From: Nitrospirota bacterium | GTDB lineage: Bacteria > Nitrospirota > Leptospirillia > Leptospirillales > Leptospirillaceae | Assembly: GCA_021810805.1 (NCBI GenBank) | Contig: JAJZHW010000007.1 | Location: 58,956 to 122,955, forward strand | Length of the DNA: 64,000 bases | Direction of reading: 5' to 3' | Shown: positions 35,950 to 43,961 of the stretch, piece by piece | How positions within the stretch are numbered: the first letter of the stretch is position 1 | Layout: each line of letters begins with the position of its first letter | Position numbers and translations under genes: made by a program | The notes under the pieces: model-generated | The model's database searches: none | What the model was told of the DNA's origin: nothing | The model's input: only the letters and a program-made list of their open reading frames with translations

Positions 35950-36917
35950 AAGACATGGACCTCGACGGTGAAGTACTTCTTGGGATGCTCCTTCATATCC
36001 TTGAGAAGGCTGTCCACCCGGCCGAGGATCTTGTCCACGTGGGTCGCGGTCGCCGGATCGTAGAGGAGGCGGCCGGCCGTTCCCTGCCCGCTCTGAACTT
36101 GACGGAGAATGTCGTCGAGACGTGCCAGAGAATCCTTGAAGCTCTCGGCCGTCTTTTTGTCGTCGAGGAGATTCCCGGCCAGCCCCTGTCCATTCTTGGC
36201 CGCGGAGAGAACGGCATCGAGGCTTCCCAGCGTCCTGTCCAGCCGGCGATAGAGCTCATCGGAGGAAAGGAGCTTGGAGACCGTCCCCGGTCCATGATCG
36301 ATTCGATCCGCCAAGGTCGAAAGCTCAAGCGCCGCCTGATTCACATTGTTATAGAGGGTGGGGTCCTTCATCAGATGGCCCACCGTTCCCTCCCCGCTCT
36401 TTGCCGAATTGGCAAGTTCGGTCAAGGAGAGGGAGAGATCTTTCATGTTTTTGACCACATCCTTCCCCGACTTCATCACCGCTCCCAGAGAGTTGGACTC
36501 CTTGCCCATGATGGGCAGGGAGGCGTTGAGGGGGCCGTCAGAGCTTCGGCCCGGAGAAAGCTCGACATACTTGATTCCCATGAGCCCCTGGGTATGAATT
36601 TCCGCCGACGTCCCGGCGGACAGCTCGGAAAACCTCTCCCGCGAGAGACGCATGGCGACTCTCACGTAGCGCTTTCCCTGGAATCGGACAAATTCCACTC
36701 CCGAGACATAGCCGCTATCGATTCCCATGAGACGAACCGGGGCCCCCTGGGTCAGCCCCTGGACATTCCGGAAGAGGGCCACCATGTCGACCTGCCGGGA
36801 AAAGATGCCCGAGATCTTGCCGTAGGCAATGATCACCATCGCCCCCACAAGAAAGCTTCCGCCGACGATGAGCCCCACACGAAACTCGGAGAGGGAAAGG
36901 TTGGTGCTGCGCTTCAT
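35946..36917 (-). CDS. mlaD: MlaD-like MCE-domain substrate-binding protein
   Basis: 323 residues with one N-terminal membrane helix (about 13-33) and a single MCE domain (about 40-120, starting LFRNVQGLTQGAPVRLMGI). The C-terminal extension has tandem helical segments each containing a G-x-G-T/L-x-G motif (SGEGTVGHL, GPGTVSKL, GQGLAGNL, GQGTAGRL), typical of long MlaD proteins. It forms a hexameric periplasmic ring that passes phospholipid between the membranes. It lies 11 bp after mlaF and overlaps the phosphoesterase gene. Confidence 0.88.
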   Translation of the reverse strand: MKRSTNLSLSEFRVGLIVGGSFLVGAMVIIAYGKISGIFSRQVDMVALFRNVQGLTQGAPVRLMGIDSGYVSGVEFVRFQGKRYVRVAMRLSRERFSELSAGTSAEIHTQGLMGIKYVELSPGRSSDGPLNASLPIMGKESNSLGAVMKSGKDVVKNMKDLSLSLTELANSAKSGEGTVGHLMKDPTLYNNVNQAALELSTLADRIDHGPGTVSKLLSSDELYRRLDRTLGSLDAVLSAAKNGQGLAGNLLDDKKTAESFKDSLARLDDILRQVQSGQGTAGRLLYDPATATHVDKILGRVDSLLKDMKEHPKKYFTVEVHVF

Positions 36918-36928
36918 TGTGACCCCTT

Positions 36929-37666
36929 TCAGGACTCGAGGGAGAGGAACGTTTTGATGAAAGGATCCGTGGAGCGTTCGATTTCCTGACGACTTCCGGT
37001 GGCGATGACCTTGGCATCCTTGATGAAGGTGAAGAGGTCGCCGACGCGATAGGCATCGGTCAGGTCGTGAGTCACGACAATGTTTGTCGTCGTGAACTCC
37101 CGCTGGACCCGCCGCATAAGATCGCAGATGGACTTTGAGGTGAAGGGATCGAGCCCGGTGGTGGGTTCGTCGTAGAGCATAAAGGCGGGGTCCTCAGCGG
37201 CCATGGCTCTCGCAATCGCCACACGGCGACGCATCCCCCCCGACAGGTCGGAGGGCTTCGAGTCGATGGAGCTCTCCAGCCCCACAAATCGGAGAAGCGT
37301 CCGCACCCGGGTCTCGACCTCCGCATCGGAGAGTTGGGTATGCTCCCAGAGCCAGAAGGCCACATTCTCCCCCACGGTGAGAGAGTCGAAGAGGGCCCCC
37401 TCCTGGAAGACCATTCCCATGCGCTGGCGAAAGCGAAGAAGCTCCTCATCGCTCAGCCTCGAGATGTCCTGGCCATTGGCCAGAACCCGTCCCGACACCG
37501 GATGGAGGGTCCCCAGCACGCACTTGAGAATGGTGGTCTTCCCCGAGCCGCTCTCCCCCAGGATCACCATGGTCTTTCCCGTGGGGATCTCAAGGTCGAT
37601 GGCGTCGAGAATCACCCGGCTTCCGTAGGAGACGGTGACATTCTCAAGGCGGATCAAAGCTTCCAC
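36929..37666 (-). CDS. mlaF: MlaF-like ABC ATPase
   Basis: 245 residues from a GTG at 37666 that overlaps the mlaE stop by 13 bp. Walker A GESGSGKTT, Q-loop MVFQEGALFDSLT, signature LSGGM and Walker B MLYDEPTTGLDP are present. The FQEGALFDSLTV stretch is typical of the Mla/TtG2A subfamily. It energises phospholipid transport with the MlaE permease. The frame is open much further upstream but only as a shadow of mlaE and nfo. Confidence 0.92.
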   Translation of the reverse strand: MEALIRLENVTVSYGSRVILDAIDLEIPTGKTMVILGESGSGKTTILKCVLGTLHPVSGRVLANGQDISRLSDEELLRFRQRMGMVFQEGALFDSLTVGENVAFWLWEHTQLSDAEVETRVRTLLRFVGLESSIDSKPSDLSGGMRRRVAIARAMAAEDPAFMLYDEPTTGLDPFTSKSICDLMRRVQREFTTTNIVVTHDLTDAYRVGDLFTFIKDAKVIATGSRQEIERSTDPFIKTFLSLES

Positions 37667-38430
37667 CCCCAGATGTCGATCAGGAGCTTGCTGATGAGAA
37701 AGTTTGCCACCAGGATCCAGATGGCCGCATAGACGACAGCCTTGGTAGTGGATCGACCCACCCCCTGGGCCCCGCCCGTTGTCCGAAGGCCATAGAAACA
37801 CCCGATCGAGACCAGGATAAAGCCAAAGACGAAGGGTTTGGCGATGCCGTTGACGAGGTTGGGAGCGGTCAGGGCGGTCCGGACGCCCGACCAGTATAGG
37901 GGGGCGGGAACGTGGGCCCCGAACATGGCCACAGCCAACCCCGCCACAACCCCCAAAAAGTCTCCCACCACCGAGAGAACCGGGAGCATGATCATTCCGG
38001 CCAGGATCTTGGGAGCCACCAGTCGGTCGACCGGGTCCACCCCCATGACCATGAGGGCTTCGATCTGCTGGGTGGTGGACATCATTCCCAGCTCGGAGGT
38101 AATGCCGGCGGTGACCCGGGCGCTCATCACCAGAGAGGCCAGCACCGGACCCATATCCCGGATGACCGAGGTCGCCACGACCTTGCCCAGGAGATTGGTC
38201 GCCCCGTAGGGGGCCATCACCACGCTGAACTGGAGGGCCATGTCGAGGCCGGCAAAGAGATTTGCCAGGAAGACGATGGGGATCGACCCCACCCCCAGGC
38301 GATCCATCTCCAGAAGGCTCTCCCGAAAGCGGAAATGGACCACCAGGTAACGAAAGGCCCGGGCCACCATCAGGGTAAAGCTTTGGATCGTCCCCAGGAT
38401 CCCCAGGGCCAGCTCGATCGGATCGATCAT
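37654..38430 (-). CDS. mlaE: MlaE-like ABC permease
   Basis: 258 residues with an amphipathic N-terminal helix and five membrane segments. SIPIVFLANLFAGLDMALQ, GPVLASLVMSARVTAGITSELG and EALMVMGVDPVDRLVAPK are the conserved MlaE cores, and the end IGCFYGLRTTGGAQGVG is diagnostic of the family. The ATG at 38430 overlaps the TGA of the nfo gene. It is part of the mlaE-F-D set for phospholipid trafficking; mlaB and mlaC are absent here. Confidence 0.92.
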   Translation of the reverse strand: MIDPIELALGILGTIQSFTLMVARAFRYLVVHFRFRESLLEMDRLGVGSIPIVFLANLFAGLDMALQFSVVMAPYGATNLLGKVVATSVIRDMGPVLASLVMSARVTAGITSELGMMSTTQQIEALMVMGVDPVDRLVAPKILAGMIMLPVLSVVGDFLGVVAGLAVAMFGAHVPAPLYWSGVRTALTAPNLVNGIAKPFVFGFILVSIGCFYGLRTTGGAQGVGRSTTKAVVYAAIWILVANFLISKLLIDIWGWKL

Positions 38431-39344
38431 TCGGAGGCGATCTCCGCTGGCACAGGAAGTCCGGCCAGGGAAAAGAGACGGCGCATGTTCCTGCGGTCCT
38501 CCTCGTCCCCGTCTCCCTTGGGGGTTTCCAGGACGATGGGGGTCTCCGATGCCACGGCAAGACGGACGATTTGCCCCAGGGCCGGAAGGCCGATATGCCC
38601 CTCTCCCAGCCCCGCATGGCGGTCTCGCCCCGATCCCCGGGGATAGAGGGCATCGTTGAGGTGCCACAGGGAGGGCCGCCCCCCCGGAAGCGCCTCACAG
38701 AAGCGGGAGACAAGCTCCTGTCCGGCTCCTTCCTCGTCGAGATCAAATCCGCTGGCAAAAAGATGGCAGGAGTCGAGACAGATTCCGGTCTGCTCTGGCC
38801 GGTCAATCGCCGAAAGGATCTCCGACATCTCCTCGGGGGTCGCCCCCAGCATGCTTCCCGCTCCCGCCGTATTCTCAAGCAGAAGAGGCGTCCCCCCTCC
38901 GGGAAGTCGGTCAAGAACCTCACGGATTCGGGAGGCCGCCCGGAGAACGGCGGCGCTCCTCTCCCCACCCCGGGCCGACCCCGGGTGGAGGACAAGGCCC
39001 TCCGCTCCCAAAAGACGGGCGGTGGCCAGCTCCTTTTCCAGGGTTTCCACGGATTTTCTCGCAATCTCGGGATCATCCGAGGCCATGTTGATCAGATAGC
39101 TTGCATGGATGAAGACATCGGAAAAAGAGGCCCGAGAGCGGGCGGTGGTGTAGGCAGCAAGAACCGGCGGGTCAGGAAGGGCGAACTCCCAGCTTCGGGA
39201 GGAGTGGGAGAAGATCTGGACCGTTCCGCAGGCCAAGGCCTCCCCTCGGGGAAAGATGCGGTCGAGGCCTCCGGCGGTCGAGACATGAAGGCCGAACCGG
39301 GGAAGCGATCCCCCGGTCCGGCCGGATGATGAGCCTTTCGTCAA
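38427..39344 (-). CDS. nfo: deoxyribonuclease IV (AP endonuclease)
   Basis: 305 residues. FGLHVSTAGGLD, QIFSHSSRSW, FIHASYLINMAS, LVLHPGSA, LLLENTAGAGSMLG, ICLDSCHLFASGFD, LWHLNDALYPRGSGRDRHAGLGEGHIG and VLETPKGDG (each part given separately here) follow the order of the EndoIV TIM-barrel zinc ligands. It cuts DNA 5' of abasic sites. Unusually it leads the mla operon, overlapping mlaE by 4 bp, and lies only 7 bp after the Spy-like gene. Confidence 0.92.
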   Translation of the reverse strand: MTKGSSSGRTGGSLPRFGLHVSTAGGLDRIFPRGEALACGTVQIFSHSSRSWEFALPDPPVLAAYTTARSRASFSDVFIHASYLINMASDDPEIARKSVETLEKELATARLLGAEGLVLHPGSARGGERSAAVLRAASRIREVLDRLPGGGTPLLLENTAGAGSMLGATPEEMSEILSAIDRPEQTGICLDSCHLFASGFDLDEEGAGQELVSRFCEALPGGRPSLWHLNDALYPRGSGRDRHAGLGEGHIGLPALGQIVRLAVASETPIVLETPKGDGDEEDRRNMRRLFSLAGLPVPAEIASE

Positions 39345-39351
39345 GAAATCC

Positions 39352-39849
39352 TCACATGCCGGGATGGTGATACGGAGGATGGTGGGCCATCATGCCCCCC
39401 ATCATTCCATGGTGCATCATCATCATTTCACGCCAGAGTTTTTTTGCCTTGGCGAACTGTTCGTCCGTGAGGACCTTGTGGGCGCCGGCGACCATCGTCA
39501 CAAAGGCGCGCATGATCTTTTTCTTGTGCGACAGAACGCTGTCCATGTTCTTCTGCACCTGGTTCACATCAATGTTGTGGCGCATCATGAGGGACATCGT
39601 CTCCATGTGAAGGACGTGGATCCGAGCCTTCTCCATGATCTTCGTCTTCATAAAGGCCATCTTGAGAGCCATGAGCTTCTTTGTCTGGTCGGAGGAGAGC
39701 CCCAGACGATCCTGATTCATCAGGTAGAAGCCGATGGGCCCCATATGGCCATGGTGCATCATGTGTGCCCGGGCGGCAGTGGGATGCGCAACCTGGGATG
39801 CCAGGAAGAGAACGCCGGCAAAAAGCCAGGCGAGACGCTTTGCTGTCAT
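39352..39849 (-). CDS. periplasmic Spy/CpxP-like Met- and His-rich protein
   Basis: 165 residues with a signal peptide (1-28, ending AARA). The mature part is helical with an LTDEQFAKAKKLW motif of the LTXXQ/Spy family. Both ends are metal-ligand-rich: HMMHHGHMG at the mature N-terminus and a C-terminal tail of Met and His (MMMMHHGMMGGMMAHH). Spy-like proteins are periplasmic chaperones or metal-stress proteins; here copper or silver binding is a reasonable inference. A strong AAGGAGG precedes the ATG. A hairpin with a T-run lies in its leader. Confidence 0.75.
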   Translation of the reverse strand: MTAKRLAWLFAGVLFLASQVAHPTAARAHMMHHGHMGPIGFYLMNQDRLGLSSDQTKKLMALKMAFMKTKIMEKARIHVLHMETMSLMMRHNIDVNQVQKNMDSVLSHKKKIMRAFVTMVAGAHKVLTDEQFAKAKKLWREMMMMHHGMMGGMMAHHPPYHHPGM

Positions 39850-39862
39850 GAGAACCTCCTTG

Positions 39863-39891
39863 AAAAAATGGGTCCGAAAGAGTTTTCGGAC
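39863..39891 (-). terminator. hairpin with U-run in the leader of the Spy-like gene
   Basis: On the minus strand GTCCGAAA and TTTCGGAC (39891-39884 and 39879-39872) form a perfect 8-bp stem with a 4-nt loop, followed by CCA and six T. It ends about 3 nt before the Shine-Dalgarno region of the Spy-like gene. It could terminate the phoR transcript, or attenuate the Spy-like gene if a -10-like TAAAAT at 39914-39909 is used. Confidence 0.6.
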
Positions 39892-39967
39892 GAGATGGAT
39901 CTTTCTTTATTTTATCCTTGATCGAGGTCCCTTGAAAAGAAGAACCTCACGCGACCGGAGGGGAGGG

Positions 39968-41320
39968 CTATGATGGAGGGGGCAACAGGCTGGGGGCAGG
40001 AAGATGGAGGGTGATTGTGGTCCCCTGCCCCAGGGCACTTTTGACGGAGACCCGACCGGAGAGAAGAGTCATCACATGGCGAACGATCGAAAGACCAAGG
40101 CCGGTTCCCGGCACAGCCGGACTTCGGGAGCGGTCGACCCGATAGAATCGTTCGAAGATTCGGGGGAGCTCCTCCTCGGGGATGCCCATTCCCCGATCTT
40201 CCACCTCGATCTGGATTCCTGTCGCATCTGTCGTCGCACCGAGGCGGACCTTGGAGCCCGGAGGGGAGTATTTGAGGGCATTGTCGACGAGGTTCACCAG
40301 CACCAATTGGAGAAGGGAGTCGTCGGTGACAAAGGTGAAGGGTCTCGCAAAGTCCGTGTCGAGGCGCATCTCCTTTTTGGCGAGGCGATCGGCAAACTCT
40401 TGGCGAAGACGGTCGGAGAGAGCCCCCAGCTCCACAGGAGCCAGACGGAGATCCACCGTCCCGGACTCGAGGCGGGAAAGTTCGAGAAGGTCATTCACAA
40501 GGCGAGAGAGACGGTCGGCCGAGGTCGAGATGATTCCCAGAAAGCTCCGGGCAAGCTCCGGATCTGAGAGGGCCCCATCGCTCAGGGCTTCGGCATATCC
40601 CCGGATCGAGGTCAGAGGCGTCCGAATCTCGTGGGAGACATTGGCAACGAAGTCCTTCCGGACCCTCTCGAGCCCCCGGATGGTGGTCATATCGTAAAAA
40701 AGAAAGATCCCGTAGCTCTTCCCCGATCCGTCCCGGGGCTCCGAAATCGTCGCCACCACATTCAGCACCTTGGTGGCTCCCCGACTCCGGTAGCCCAACT
40801 CCCGCATGACCCGGGTCTTCGTGCGAAAGACCTCCTCCACCAGCTGGTGGATGGCCGTCTCCCGGACGACGATCCCCAAGCGATTTCCCACCGCCTCCTT
40901 GGCGGGAATGGCCAAGATGCGCTCGAAGGCCGGATTCACCATGAGGATCTGGGAGTTGGAGGCGGTCACCACCACCCCCTCCACCATATTGTCAAAGACC
41001 CCCTCGAAGCGGCTGGCCACTTCGGCGAGACGCCCGGAGGTCTCGTGCTTCTCCTTCAGGAGGCGGATAAGTCCCGAGAGCATGGGATCAAAGAGATCGT
41101 CAAAGAATCCCTGGGCGGCGATGGTGAGGGGGTTTTTCAGGGCCGCATCCGCCTGGCGGGCCACAATCCGGTAAACCAGACGAACGAGCAGGTGAAGGAC
41201 AAGAAAAAGACCGACAAAGAGAAGCAGGCGGGCCATCCCATGTCCTTCCAGGACCATGAAGACCCCGCCTGCCACAAAGGCGCCCACGCCAAGGAGGAGG
41301 ACGAAGGCGCGAAAGCTCAT
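39968..41320 (-). CDS. phoR: PhoR-like sensor histidine kinase
   Basis: 450 residues. Two adjacent membrane helices (about 5-55), a HAMP-like linker, a PAS domain (about 100-210), a HisKA domain with the phosphorylated His near 229 in NVSHEIRTPLTS, and an ATPase domain with N, G1 and G2 boxes (LVNLVDNALKYSP, VEDRGMGIPEEEL, GTGLGLSI). The lack of a large periplasmic domain matches PhoR rather than CpxA. It overlaps the response regulator by 4 bp. Phosphate as stimulus is an inference; no pst or phoU genes are in the window. Confidence 0.87.
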   Translation of the reverse strand: MSFRAFVLLLGVGAFVAGGVFMVLEGHGMARLLLFVGLFLVLHLLVRLVYRIVARQADAALKNPLTIAAQGFFDDLFDPMLSGLIRLLKEKHETSGRLAEVASRFEGVFDNMVEGVVVTASNSQILMVNPAFERILAIPAKEAVGNRLGIVVRETAIHQLVEEVFRTKTRVMRELGYRSRGATKVLNVVATISEPRDGSGKSYGIFLFYDMTTIRGLERVRKDFVANVSHEIRTPLTSIRGYAEALSDGALSDPELARSFLGIISTSADRLSRLVNDLLELSRLESGTVDLRLAPVELGALSDRLRQEFADRLAKKEMRLDTDFARPFTFVTDDSLLQLVLVNLVDNALKYSPPGSKVRLGATTDATGIQIEVEDRGMGIPEEELPRIFERFYRVDRSRSPAVPGTGLGLSIVRHVMTLLSGRVSVKSALGQGTTITLHLPAPSLLPPPS

Positions 41321-42015
41321 GGTCCGCCCTTCCCCTCTTCCCGGAAGCGATAGCCGATCTGCTTGACCGTTTCAACCCAGGCCGCAGATTCCCCCATCTT
41401 CTTCCGGAGGCGACGGATGTGGACATCCACCGTCCGGTCCGTCCCCTCGTAGTCGTCGCCCCAGACCGTATTGAGAAGTGTTTCCCGGTCAAGCACGCGT
41501 CCCGCCACTCGCATCATGGCGACGAGAAGATCGAACTCCTTGGCCGTCAGGGGGGAGGGCACCCCTTCGAAGGTGGCCTCATGGCGTCCGATATCGATGG
41601 TCACGGGGCCGATCGACATTCGCTCCGAGAGTCGCTGCTGGGTTTCGCGGCGGCGCAGGACCGCCTTGACCCGGGCCACCATCTCCTTGGGGTGAAAGGG
41701 CTTGACGATATAGTCGTCGGCCCCCATCTCGAGGCCCACCACCCGATCGGTCTCTTCGCCCTTGGCGGTCACGATCACCACCGGCGTCGCCGAAATTGAG
41801 GGATCCTGCTTGATCAGGCGGTTTACCGTGAGACCATCGATCCCGGGAAGCATGAGATCGAGAAGAATGGCATCGGGCTTGAGTCGACGCGCAAGAGAAA
41901 GCCCCGCCGTCCCGTCGGAGACATGCTCGCACTCGAACCCTTCCATCTTGAGATAGTGCATGATGAGGCCGGCAATATCGGGATCGTCCTCAATCATCAG
42001 GATTTTCTTGGCCAT
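41317..42015 (-). CDS. phoB: PhoB-like response regulator
   Basis: 232 residues from ATG 42015 (GGAG 10 nt upstream). The receiver domain has the acidic pair EDD, the phospho-acceptor Asp53 (LLDLMLPG) and the invariant Lys (VTAKG). The C-terminal winged-helix domain has LTAKEFDLLVAM and RTVDVHIRRLRKKMG. It is an OmpR/PhoB-family DNA-binding regulator that pairs with the following kinase. The frame continues 25 codons upstream, but those do not fit the receiver fold. Confidence 0.88.
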   Translation of the reverse strand: MAKKILMIEDDPDIAGLIMHYLKMEGFECEHVSDGTAGLSLARRLKPDAILLDLMLPGIDGLTVNRLIKQDPSISATPVVIVTAKGEETDRVVGLEMGADDYIVKPFHPKEMVARVKAVLRRRETQQRLSERMSIGPVTIDIGRHEATFEGVPSPLTAKEFDLLVAMMRVAGRVLDRETLLNTVWGDDYEGTDRTVDVHIRRLRKKMGESAAWVETVKQIGYRFREEGKGGP

Positions 42016-42161
42016 CGAGCATCGTCTCCGGAGAAAAAGTGGGGGAAAGCGATTACCCACAAGAATAGGGAAGGCCTGACAAAAAATCAATCAAGAAAGG
42101 AACTTCTCAAGCTTCAGACGAAAGGGTGAAAGCCTTTTGCCTCGGCCGGGAAGGGAAGGGG

Positions 42162-42587
42162 CTATGGAAGAGGATCCTCGACAACCCGGAGGAGGCGCTC
42201 GGCCACCTCGCCCTCCTGCACGACGAACCCTCGAGCCACTGCCGGCTCCTTCTCTAGGCCCACAATGATCATGTACGCTTCGGGATAGAAGGCCTGCCGG
42301 ATGTCGGTGGGAGAGGGAGCGGGTTCGGAGAGAGGATGGGAGTGGAAGATGGCGAAGAGGGACCAGCCTTCCCTACGAATCCGCTTCATCGCATCGAACT
42401 GCTCCCGGGGGTCCATCTGGTAGCGGACTGGAGAGTGGAGGCTGTTTGTCACGGGAAGAACGGCCACGGGGCGCCCCGAGCCATCGGCCGCCACCAGACC
42501 GCAGGCCTCTTCAGGGCGGAGGGAGCGGCAATGGTCGAGAATTTTCTGAAAAATTGCCCGTGGAAGGAGAATCTCCCTCCCCTCCAT
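42162..42587 (-). CDS. JAMM/MPN metalloprotease, Mec-like
   Basis: 141 residues from ATG 42587, which overlaps the upstream MoeB-like stop (TGATG). The JAMM motif is complete: Glu27 in EEACG, then His82-Ser-His84-Pro, Ser92 and Asp95 with the canonical spacing. Bacterial members in sulfur-carrier operons (Mec of mycobacteria, QbsD of Pseudomonas, HcyD of Wolinella) trim residues after Gly-Gly or release a carrier-bound amino acid. The carriers encoded at 43.7 and 47.1 kb end in GG plus two residues, so they are the obvious substrates. Confidence 0.85.
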   Translation of the reverse strand: MEGREILLPRAIFQKILDHCRSLRPEEACGLVAADGSGRPVAVLPVTNSLHSPVRYQMDPREQFDAMKRIRREGWSLFAIFHSHPLSEPAPSPTDIRQAFYPEAYMIIVGLEKEPAVARGFVVQEGEVAERLLRVVEDPLP

Positions 42588-43399
42588 CAGGAGGCCGGCA
42601 CCTGGCAGACCCACTCCGAGGAGCCAGAGACGCTCGTGATGGTGGGAGAGGGTCCGCACAGGGCGCAATGGGGATCCTTGGGAACCTTGAGCTTACGGAA
42701 GGTCATGGAGAGAGCATCGTAGAGAAGGAGGCGACCGGTCAGAAGCTCCCCGACTCCCAGAATCTTCTTCACCACCTCAGCGGCCTGAAGCGTTCCGATG
42801 GTCCCCGCCAAGACGCCCAGGACACCGGCTTCGGAGCAAGAGGGAACGAGTCCCGGGGGCGGCGCTTCGGGGTAGAGACACCGGTAGCAGGGGGCAGCGG
42901 TGTGGCCCTCGAGAACGGTCACCTGACCCTCAAATCGGAGAATGGAGCCCGACACCAGGGTCTTTTTCAGGAAGAAGGCCGCATCGTTCACGATGTAGCG
43001 GGTTCCAAAGTTGTCGGAGCCATCAACGATCACGTCATAATCGGAGAAAAGCTCCATCGCATTTTCGGCCGTCAGCCGGTCCTGAATCGGAATGACCCGG
43101 ACATCGGGATTCATCCGGGTGAGGGTCTTCTGGCCCGAGAGGACCTTGGGGATCCCCACCGTCGCCTGGGAGTGCATGATCTGGCGCTGAAGGTTCGAGA
43201 CATCGACGACATCCATGTCGATGAGACCGATGGTTCCGATACCGGCGGCGGCCAGGTACATGGCCACAGGGCTTCCCAAGCCTCCGGCTCCGATCACGAG
43301 AACCCGGGCAGCCAGGAGCTTCTCCTGGCCCTTCCCCCCCACTTCCTTCAATATGATGTGGCGGCTATAGCGCGCGATTTGGTCTTCACGAAATGCCAT
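42587..43399 (-). CDS. MoeB/ThiF-type sulfur carrier adenylyltransferase (copy 1)
   Basis: 270 residues, E1-like enzyme. ATP-binding loop VIGAGGLGSP, RYSRH near the N-terminus, DGSDNFGTR and the zinc CxxC pairs (CYRC, CALC) are present. It activates the C-terminal glycine of a ubiquitin-like carrier as acyl-adenylate. There is no rhodanese domain. It lies directly upstream of the JAMM gene and 18 bp after the NIL-domain gene. It is clearly paralogous to copy 2 at 45.2 kb. Confidence 0.9.
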   Translation of the reverse strand: MAFREDQIARYSRHIILKEVGGKGQEKLLAARVLVIGAGGLGSPVAMYLAAAGIGTIGLIDMDVVDVSNLQRQIMHSQATVGIPKVLSGQKTLTRMNPDVRVIPIQDRLTAENAMELFSDYDVIVDGSDNFGTRYIVNDAAFFLKKTLVSGSILRFEGQVTVLEGHTAAPCYRCLYPEAPPPGLVPSCSEAGVLGVLAGTIGTLQAAEVVKKILGVGELLTGRLLLYDALSMTFRKLKVPKDPHCALCGPSPTITSVSGSSEWVCQVPAS

Positions 43400-43417
43400 G
43401 GGAATCTCCTTGGAGTC

Positions 43418-43660
43418 CTATCCTTCGAGGATGCTCTTTTCAAGCGGAGCGACAACGACGCCCCGATCTCGCAGATAGGCGACGGTCCGTTCGAGATCGG
43501 CAACCTCGCCGTCCATTTCCAGCTCCATCCAGCCGCTGTCGTCGGAGATGTCCGCCCGACGGATGTTCACGACGACGGGAAAATTCTTGCAGATCTCGTA
43601 GACGATGGGCTCCCGCACCCGGTCCTCGGGAAAGGTCAGGTGGAGGCGCATCTGTGTCAT
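43418..43660 (-). CDS. NIL-domain protein
   Basis: 80 residues forming a single NIL domain, with LHLTFPEDRVREPIVYEI at the start and VNIRRADISDDSGWMELEM in the middle. NIL domains occur at the C-terminus of methionine ABC transporter ATPases and with ferredoxins in a homocysteine-forming sulfide pathway; there they are thought to sense or bind methionine or sulfur compounds. It overlaps the CysO-like gene by 4 bp, so both are made together. Confidence 0.8.
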   Translation of the reverse strand: MTQMRLHLTFPEDRVREPIVYEICKNFPVVVNIRRADISDDSGWMELEMDGEVADLERTVAYLRDRGVVVAPLEKSILEG

Positions 43661-43938
43661 CGCGAACCTCCGGCGATGGCCGGGATGATGGAGACCTCGT
43701 CACCGGCCTTGACCGTCGTGTCGAGCCCCTCGGCAAAACGGATATCCTCTTCGTTGAGATAGATGTTGATGAAGCGGCGAAGCTCCCCCGCCTCGTCGGT
43801 GAGGCGCTCCCGGATCCCGGGATAGTGGCTCTCGAGTCCATCGAGGATCTCTCGAACCGTCTTCCCCTCCTCCCGAACCTCTCCCTGGTTTCCTGTGAGC
43901 TTTCTCAGGGGGGTGGGGATGCGCACGACAACGGACAT
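43657..43938 (-). CDS. CysO/MoaD-like sulfur carrier with masked C-terminus
   Basis: 93-residue beta-grasp protein. VRIPTPLRKLTG, LESHYPGIRERL, RFINIYLNEEDIRF and DEVSIIPAIAGG follow mycobacterial CysO closely. The protein ends GGSR, so two residues must be removed before Gly-Gly can be adenylated. A JAMM protease and two E1-like enzymes are encoded in the same operon. As a thiocarboxylate it would donate sulfur for cysteine or homocysteine. It lies between thrC and the NIL gene. Confidence 0.85.
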   Translation of the reverse strand: MSVVVRIPTPLRKLTGNQGEVREEGKTVREILDGLESHYPGIRERLTDEAGELRRFINIYLNEEDIRFAEGLDTTVKAGDEVSIIPAIAGGSR

Positions 43939-43961
43939 GGAGAATCCTTTCTTTTATGGGG

